A stretch of DNA of 64,000 nucleotides from Meghimatium bilineatum. Taxonomy: Eukaryota > Mollusca > Gastropoda > Stylommatophora > Philomycidae. The position numbers were made by a program, and so were the translations under genes. The stretch's first letter is position 1. Each line of letters begins with the position of its first letter. Positions 51,901 to 57,900 of the stretch are shown piece by piece. The stretch is from contig CM067322.1 of NCBI GenBank assembly GCA_034231615.1, positions 62,945,032-63,009,031 on the forward strand. The letters run 5' to 3'. The notes under the pieces are model-generated. The model had not been told where the DNA came from. It did not search any database and worked only from the letters and a program-made list of their open reading frames with translations.

Positions 51901-54900
51901 AGAGACAGTACAGTACACATGGAAAATTCAGTCTGAGAAATGGTCACTCCTGAGAGCTATTTTTGGCAATAAAACTTGTTCAGCCAGACTAATATCAGAC
52001 AAATAGTTTTAAATTAAGTCCTCTGTCCCAACCGGTGTGCAATCATCGCAAATCCAGTTGTAATTGAAATCATCAGTAAACTCATTATGGATTGTGATTC
52101 TGATGACTTCTTGAGAATTATGATTGTTTTCAAAGTAGATATGAGTAAAAGTAGTGACACGCTAGTTTTGTTGTGAATGAAATGACATCAGACAACTTAT
52201 AGGCTGAATATAGACTTCATGAACTGCTGACAATAGATCTAGAAAAAATGGTCGGACAAGGTAAGTGACTACGTGCTTTATTTGTTTTCCTAGTGTTTTA
52301 TTTGTTTCAATATTATGAGAACGTTAATTTATTTGATAAAATAACATAAATACAATAGGTCTAGATAAGCACAGAAAATGATCAGGGGCACCAGAGATCC
52401 ACATTGAATATAATTACATTGTATGTTGGTTTAGACCTAATATAGAATGACCAACATCGCAAGTGACATCTACATGTTTTATTTGTTTGTTCAGTCCATA
52501 TTATGTTAGTTTGCATTTCTCAAATCAATCATTGCTATATCAGTGGTTGTTTTTTTCTTAACACATGTGTCAAATCAATTATTGCTATGTCATTGGTTGC
52601 TTTTTTCTTAACCCATTTGTCAAATCAATCATTACTATATCATTGGTTGTTTTTTTCTTAACACATGTGTCAAATCAATTATTGCTATGTCACTGGTTAC
52701 TTTTTTCTTAACCCATTTGTCAAATCAATCATTACTGTCCTTGGTGCGTTTTTCCTTAAAGCATGTGTCAAATCAATCACTGTTATGTCAGTGGAGGTGT
52801 TTCTTAAGTAATTTTGTTTAAGTAAAATTATTAGCTCCATGCATAAATCTTGCAGACCACTTTCCATAACAACATAGAGGAATGTAGTACTCCATTTTTT
52901 GTTACTTATTAAATTATACACTTGTTTAAACACACACAAGTTTTGGTAGCATATCCTATTCAGGACATAGTGACCAACCCAGTATTATTTGGCTGTAGTG
53001 AATTTCTAGGCAATATTTATTTCCAATAAGTTGCCATTGCTTTCTGAATGGTCTGGATGCACAAATGTTTGTGGCAGAAATTGAGCGAGGTACTTAAGCC
53101 GTCTGAGATGTACCTTCCCATCACAGAACCAGACTACTAAATACTTCTAGCTACTATATTCTTCTCAATAACCAACCCTGGTAGTGTTAAATTCTTTGCC
53201 CCTGTGCTAAGTCAAGACTGTTGACAGTAAAGACCTCTGTACAGAAAGTAAACAAGCATTCTTTTGTTATATTTTTTATTATTGTCATGATTTTGTTGGT
53301 CACTATTTATGTACTTGGAGTTGCATGCAAAAATAAACAAGGCAGACTAACAAAATTCACAGAAATAATCAACAATCAGCCTTTCAGGTCATGTTTACTT
53401 TCTGTACGCAGGTCTTTACTGGAGACTGGCTATAACTAAGTCCTCTTGTCCTACAAAAATAAGAGCTCTGCCACAGTACTGGCTTTTTATTTATACCAGA
53501 AAATATATACCACATGGATAGGATGGTTGACACATACTGGTGTTTGGTGATTTCAGAGCAAAATCATTTTTAGAAATGAGGGAATAGATAACCAAAAATG
53601 GATTAACTTGTCTATAGTAGTTAAATCGAGGAAACTCATTAATAGCAGATAAAGGGTTAAACAAGAAAAATCAAAATTATATACAGTCATAAATTCATTA
53701 CAAAATGAAAATGAGGTTAAAGAGGCTGAGAACATACACATACAAAGAATGTCTGAAATGGGAGTGTCTAGAAGTGAGGGAAGAAAAAGTGTTGCTTTTG
53801 GAAAGACCCGAAAATTGAATCATCAACACCAGAATGGGACTGAATCTACATACACTGGGAAGCTGCTGGAATGGAGAGCGGAGCACTTATGGGAGTGTCC
53901 CATATGCTGCGAGGCTAGTTTCTAATCAAGAATAAATCAAAATTATATGCCAGAAATACAGCCCAAGATATTAAGTTACTATTTAGTTTAATGAAGTGCA
54001 TTTTTGACAGACACTGCAACAATATTGTTCCCTGCTGTACTTCAAAAATTGCTATATTTCCTGTAGCACTTGTATTTCACTATTAATACCCATATTTGTG
54101 TGCCATCATTTACTCAACTTGCAATCAAATAGTCCTGAAGCTGTCTCCCAGAATAATTACTGTCTTTACCAAAGGTGGTAGCTAATATTGATTTCCCATC
54201 TATGTGCATTTTGGAGATTTTACATTTTATACAACCTTATAGACTAAAAATTTTTATAATAAAAGTTATACTAATAAGAAAAGTGTTTAAATTAAAATGC
54301 CCACTTTTTTGCATGATTATAATGCCTGTATGAGTAGTTTATACTTAAGACAAGAAAAACTAGTTTAATGAGCTCAGCACTTAAACAAAAGCTGTTATTT
54401 TATATTTATCTAATGTATGGAAATACACTGAACATGTATGGAGTTTTAATTTTAAGTAAAAGTAATTTTAAGTTAAGTATAACGATTATCATCTTCGCAC
54501 ACCGGACATGATCATGGATGCTCAGATCTCAACTTCAGCAAATCTCCCAGGGTAATAGCTGTTGACAGTTCCAGTTTCAAAAATGGATAATGAATAAATT
54601 GTGAGAAGTCAAAATGTATGCCGTTGAATTGTGGATACATAGAAGATAAGGGAGAATTTCATGGAAAGAGAAGAAAATAAAGAGGTTCTAACCACTATAA
54701 CAAAATCAATAGTAATAGAAATAAAAATCAAGCACAAAATATTTTGGACATATTAAAAGATATGACACCTTGTTGAAGACATTACTTGAAGGTAGAGTTG
54801 AGGGGTGGTGATCAAGAGGTGGGTAGAGTTACAAGTGAGAGGGAATCATTATGAGATGGACAGGTTAGTCTAGAAGAGTGCATCACCAAGGCAAAAAACA

Positions 54901-57900
54901 GATGTTGGAGGTAGGTTGCAGCCAACCTTGTTATGGAGATAGCACCTGAGGATGATGGTATTGGTTATGGCTTTATGTTCGCTCAGTGTTCTTTTGAAAA
55001 TTTTAGTTAGATGTTCTCAACAGTCCACGCCTACCCTCACACTTCATTCACAAATTCTCAATATTACTCATGCTCATATATCTCAAAATCCTCTGATCAT
55101 GTTGACTCACGCAGAACATTGAGTATGTCTGCTCAGTCCATAGGCAGACCATCTGTTCTAAGTTTTGACCTGTATTTAAGTTTTCTCAGAAAAATATGAA
55201 ACAATCACTATGAACAATTAGTAAAAACGCCAAAAGAGAGAACAAAGAACATGGCCATTAGATATGTAAAAAATGACAGCTTTCAAGCTTATACTATTTA
55301 ATGAGTATATGATAATGCCCACAGTTTTTACAAATGTAAATCACATGCAATATTTTCATTTAAAAGTATTCAATTACAGGCAATATAAGGTTCAATAGTT
55401 GCACTTACAGAAATATAAAATAAACTTTTACTATGAATTAATTGCAGCATTTACTGAAATATAAACTAAACTTTTCCTCTACATTAATTGTTGCACTTAC
55501 AGAAATGTAAACTGAAGCTGTTTGGTGCCTTGCATGACCATAAGCGCAAGGTGTTTACAGTGTTGTTACCATATCCAGGAACAGGTGTGTCATACGGCAT
55601 AGCAAACAGAACCTATGAGAACAAAGCACATGTTAACAAGGAAATAGAGTAGAAAGAACAATTCAGTATGTGACCCTTGCTGTGTAGAATAAACAAGAAA
55701 TGTTGTGGCAAAATATACATCAAGTAAATAAAGAATATTGTTACATGTTAAATGTGGGTATGGCGTATGTTAGAGTGTTGGTCTCACAATTGTGAGATCC
55801 AGAGTTTAACTCGCAGTAAAGACTGGGTGTTTTCTGTTGGAAGGTAAATTTTAAAACTCCCTCTGTACATGGTGTGGTGACAGCCTGAGGGCTTTATCAC
55901 ACATGCAACTCCCTGAAGCCTGAGGTCCCGGATTCAATTAATGGTTGGGATAAGGATTTTTGTCTTTCGGAGGTGAAATAACAAATTCTTCCTGTACACG
56001 TAGCTGCTACAGCTATGGCAAAGCAGCCATTATTTACACAGCCAAAAAATCTTCTCTGCACTCCTTAGCAGAAAAAAACGCAGCAACTAAAGTGGTTTTT
56101 TTTTAAAGTGTGTTTATAAACCTGACTCTTAAAACTTGTCACAAACTGTTCAAGATTGGCAATAACTTTTTTTCCGGCGTCGCCAGTTGTTCTCAATGTA
56201 TATGTCATTCCCTTCACCATTCATCAACTAAATCACATTCTGTGTATTTGGTCTTAGTGTTTTGTAATATGAGGCCTCGGATGGATCTTTTTCTAGAAAA
56301 ATGTAATACATAGAGCATTGTTATTTACCAGGTGCATACGATGCCCATCTGCCAAATGTAAGTACAGAATTAGAAATATGTAGATTGCAGCCACTTGTGA
56401 CAAAATGAAGATGATCTAGTTTGTCTCATCACATTTCAAAAATGAATGTTAATCTTCAGCAACTTGTGTGCATTGGTTTCTGCTTTTAGTTTGGAAAAAC
56501 TGGTTCACGTGGAAAAACTTTTGAACAATCAGCTTTCAGAGAATCCTGCTTAGGTAGATCTGCAACATTCATATTGTGGTATTCATATTTCATAAATAGA
56601 CACAGATTGTTTGAAGAAGATCAACATCAAGACGTGACAGTTACATCTAATGTAAAGACTATGTTGATTATATTTTTCAACATTGATGGGCTAGTTCATC
56701 TTGAATACATCCTAGAGGAAAGAGTGTAAATGCAGAATTCTACAAAAGTCCTGGAATGCCTCAGCTGCACTGTGCACAAACAATGCAGTGAAGAGTAAGG
56801 CACTGGCAATTAGATTGTGCATCATGACAATGCACATACACACAAGTCTGTGACGACTATTAAAAAACTCACTTGTTTTTGATGAAACACACAATTCTAT
56901 TACTCCCACTCACTCAATCATATGTGTTTCTTGTTCAGGCAACTTGAGAGAGCAATGAAAGGTCACTGATATAATAGAAGTCTAAGATATGATGAGACAA
57001 ATGAGGGCTATTCTGAAAAGTGCCAACAAGGAGGTGACACTTCTTTCAGTAGCAGGAGTACTGAAATAAGTGTATATAATCACAATGTGCCTACTCTGAA
57101 GAAGATAGAACTAACTAGTTTTTAAGTATGATGAGTTTAAAAAAAAAGAAAAAAACACCAGTCTGGTAACACTTATTGGAACAGCTTCGCATACGTAACC
57201 ATAGACAGTTGCACATAAAGTTTCCAGATCTGAAACAGCAGCTTTGAAATTCATTGTTGGCTTCAGCAATCACTTTTGAACATCAATCAATCAGGTGCCA
57301 TGCCAAGTGGTGTAGGTGATCATACCACAACTCTCTGTCTCTTGTGTTGTTAATAAGTTCAGTTAGTGACTTCTTTTTGTGTCATAATCACAACACATAT
57401 AGAAATTTCTATCTCTGTCTTCCTCTGTCTCATCTCCCCTTGATCTTTCCGGTGGTTAAATGAACAAAAACTACTGCTGGAACCAATAATGAATTTCTAT
57501 GAGTTTTGTTTTTTCATCACATGCCCTAAAATTCTTGATTGTATGCTTGATGATTTTTTACATAACAATGTAACAAAACAATTAAAGGTTAAAATATTGA
57601 ACCATAAAGTTTCAACAGTGTCCTGGGATACAGTAAAAATCCTCTGATAATTTCTCTTGTAGAATCATGTTTATTGAAGTCTTCCTAAATATGTTCATAT
57701 CATGTATTCTAGTAATGATGTATTATTATATAACCATATATGTCATAAATATGTTTTTGGCATCTTATTTGTTATGTCCAGCTATTGTGTTATCATTTCT
57801 CCAGATTTTTAGGTATGTTACTAGAACATAACACATGACTTTGAAATGTGTGTACACAGGTTTCCGTACCATAAGTTATTGGCAAAGTGCTGATGCCGTA

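Noticed and set aside
51582-51947. 121-codon minus-strand ORF in intron 3
   Set aside because: Hydrophobic and open, but without a recognisable domain, splice context or repeat match; likely chance.
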